The position numbers were made by a program, and so were the translations under genes. A model generated the notes under the pieces. It saw only the letters and a program-made list of their open reading frames with translations. It was not told where the DNA came from and searched no databases. Below, piece after piece: positions 32,624 through 33,615 of a stretch of DNA of 33,615 bases; the stretch's first letter is position 1, and each line of letters starts with the position of its first letter. This DNA is from Mariniblastus sp. (GTDB lineage: Bacteria; Planctomycetota; Planctomycetia; Pirellulales; Pirellulaceae), in NCBI GenBank assembly GCA_011523945.1, contig WTFU01000016.1:1-33615 (forward strand), read 5' to 3'.

Positions 32624-33615
32624 GTGACCTAGATCTCCGAGAAAATAAATTGGGATTCAAAAATACAGCTTGGTTAGGGACCGCAGCAAACGTTCTCTCG
32701 TTCGTCGGGAATCCGAAGCTGAAGTTATTGTTTGCGCTCTTGCTCACTCTCTTTTTCATGAGCATTGCTACCGGCACCTCCTGTGCACAATTATTCGATA
32801 ATTTTGCATTCGATCTGTTTAAACCTAAGCGCGGAGGTCTCTCGGCAACGCCAAAATTACCGACGCAAGTAGAGCTTTTGGAAATACAAAAAGCCAGGTC
32901 GCAGTTGGTGAAACAGTTGCGAGCGAGCGTGTCTGTGAAAATGACGGGGGCTCCCAAGATCAAAGGAACAATCCAGGTCGAATTTCCGGAACGGCTTCGT
33001 TTGAAAGCTGGATTCTTGGGACTTTCAGAGTTAGGCATTGATGTTGGATCAAACGACGAGCTATTTTGGATTTGGTTAAAAGCATCATCGAGTGAGCAGC
33101 CGGAGGTCATGTACTATGCGGGACATCGCGATTACGATCGAAGTGCCCTGCGTTTATCAATTCCGTTAGATCCAAAATGGTTGCTGGACGGTCTCGGCTT
33201 GAGCCAGTTTAGTGCACAGGATCGACACGTCGGTCCATTTGCTCGGCCAGACGGAAAGATTGAATTAATGACCGAAAAGCAGAGTCCTGCAGGGCTTCAG
33301 CGCGTGGTGACGTTGTTTGATGCACGATCCTTTGTGATCGTTCAACAGGCCTTATACAACTCGGAAGATAAACTGGTCGCCTACATGAATTCTTCTGACT
33401 ATCAGGCCGTCAACACGAATGGGCGGCCGATTGATATACCAAAAAAAATCAAAGTGGTTATGGTGGAAGCAAATGGAGAAACTGCCGAAATCACGATTCA
33501 GCTCGGGCGAATTTCTCTGGATCCGTTGTATGGCGATCCGCAAAAAATGTGGAGTTTACCGAGGGCCGATGGTGTAGCGAAGGTAAATCTTGCGTCGGAA
33601 TTGTCGGTTCCCGCT
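32620..33615 (+). CDS. LolA/DUF4292-like exported (lipo)protein, 3' end outside window
   Basis: The frame is open to the right edge (332 codons). It starts at GTG 32620, overlapping the previous stop by 4 nt (GTGA), a sign of translational coupling. Residues 45-70 hold a signal sequence: KLKLLFALLLTLFFMSIATGTSCAQ. The Cys after GTS could be a lipobox, although the -3 residue is not the usual Leu; a Sec signal with cut after CA is the alternative. The mature part begins QLFDNFAFDLFKP and includes LRASVSVKMTGAPKIKGTIQVEFPERLRLKAGF, the beta pattern of the LolA/DUF4292 lipoprotein-carrier-like fold, with SNDELFWIWLK following as in that family. Members probably bind lipids or lipoproteins at the outer membrane. 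Function here is inferred only. Confidence 0.75.
   Translation, partial: MSDLDLRENKLGFKNTAWLGTAANVLSFVGNPKLKLLFALLLTLFFMSIATGTSCAQLFDNFAFDLFKPKRGGLSATPKLPTQVELLEIQKARSQLVKQLRASVSVKMTGAPKIKGTIQVEFPERLRLKAGFLGLSELGIDVGSNDELFWIWLKASSSEQPEVMYYAGHRDYDRSALRLSIPLDPKWLLDGLGLSQFSAQDRHVGPFARPDGKIELMTEKQSPAGLQRVVTLFDARSFVIVQQALYNSEDKLVAYMNSSDYQAVNTNGRPIDIPKKIKVVMVEANGETAEITIQLGRISLDPLYGDPQKMWSLPRADGVAKVNLASELSVPA

Overview
The window looks like a chromosomal segment of a planctomycete, probably Pirellulales-like. This is inferred from gene content, not from a marker gene. The clues are a CotH-type secreted protein, a signal-peptide Ser/Thr kinase culture of genes, a Tat-exported sugar isomerase, a metallophosphatase/cytochrome c554 fusion, M50-HlyD and GAF-HlyD fusion proteins, a second SecA-like ATPase and a small CxxC protein. 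Base composition is moderate, and no rRNA, tRNA, insertion sequence or CRISPR array was seen.

Layout. 1-5.7 kb: the mutagenic-repair cassette imuA (3' part), imuB and dnaE2, all on the plus strand; ImuB has lost its polymerase acids and DnaE2 keeps them. 5.9-6.8 kb (minus): a YdcF/DUF218 membrane protein. 6.9-9.8 kb (plus): miaE (tRNA hydroxylase), then the methionine-salvage genes mtnB, mtnD and mtnC, with a good intrinsic terminator placed only 11 nt before the mtnC start codon. 10.0-13.6 kb: an unrecognised secreted protein, a small four-cysteine protein and a CotH-like secreted protein. 13.9-17.7 kb (minus): two 3'-5' exoribonucleases, RNase R with a long basic tail and a YhaM-like OB-HD protein. 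17.9-25.1 kb (plus): archaeal-type proS, a DUF4416 gene, a metallophosphatase-like/four-heme cytochrome fusion, a Tat-exported TIM-barrel isomerase and a membrane-anchored Ser/Thr kinase.

25.2-31.7 kb (minus) is the most unusual part. In transcription order it holds a SecA-like ATPase that stops at the first helices of the scaffold domain, a protein with two GAF-like domains fused through one membrane helix to a HlyD-type adaptor, and, 9 nt later, a PqqD-like/M50 site-2 protease/HlyD fusion. I propose that these three form a non-canonical envelope export or processing machine; the function is inference, but the domain layout is read directly from the sequence. 32.1-33.6 kb (plus): a conserved hypothetical protein translationally coupled by a GTGA overlap to a LolA/DUF4292-like lipoprotein that runs off the window.

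Promoter-like sites with 16-17 nt spacing were found before the isomerase gene, the 32.1 kb gene, mtnD and the secA-like gene. A TAGAAT -10 box recurs before several genes.
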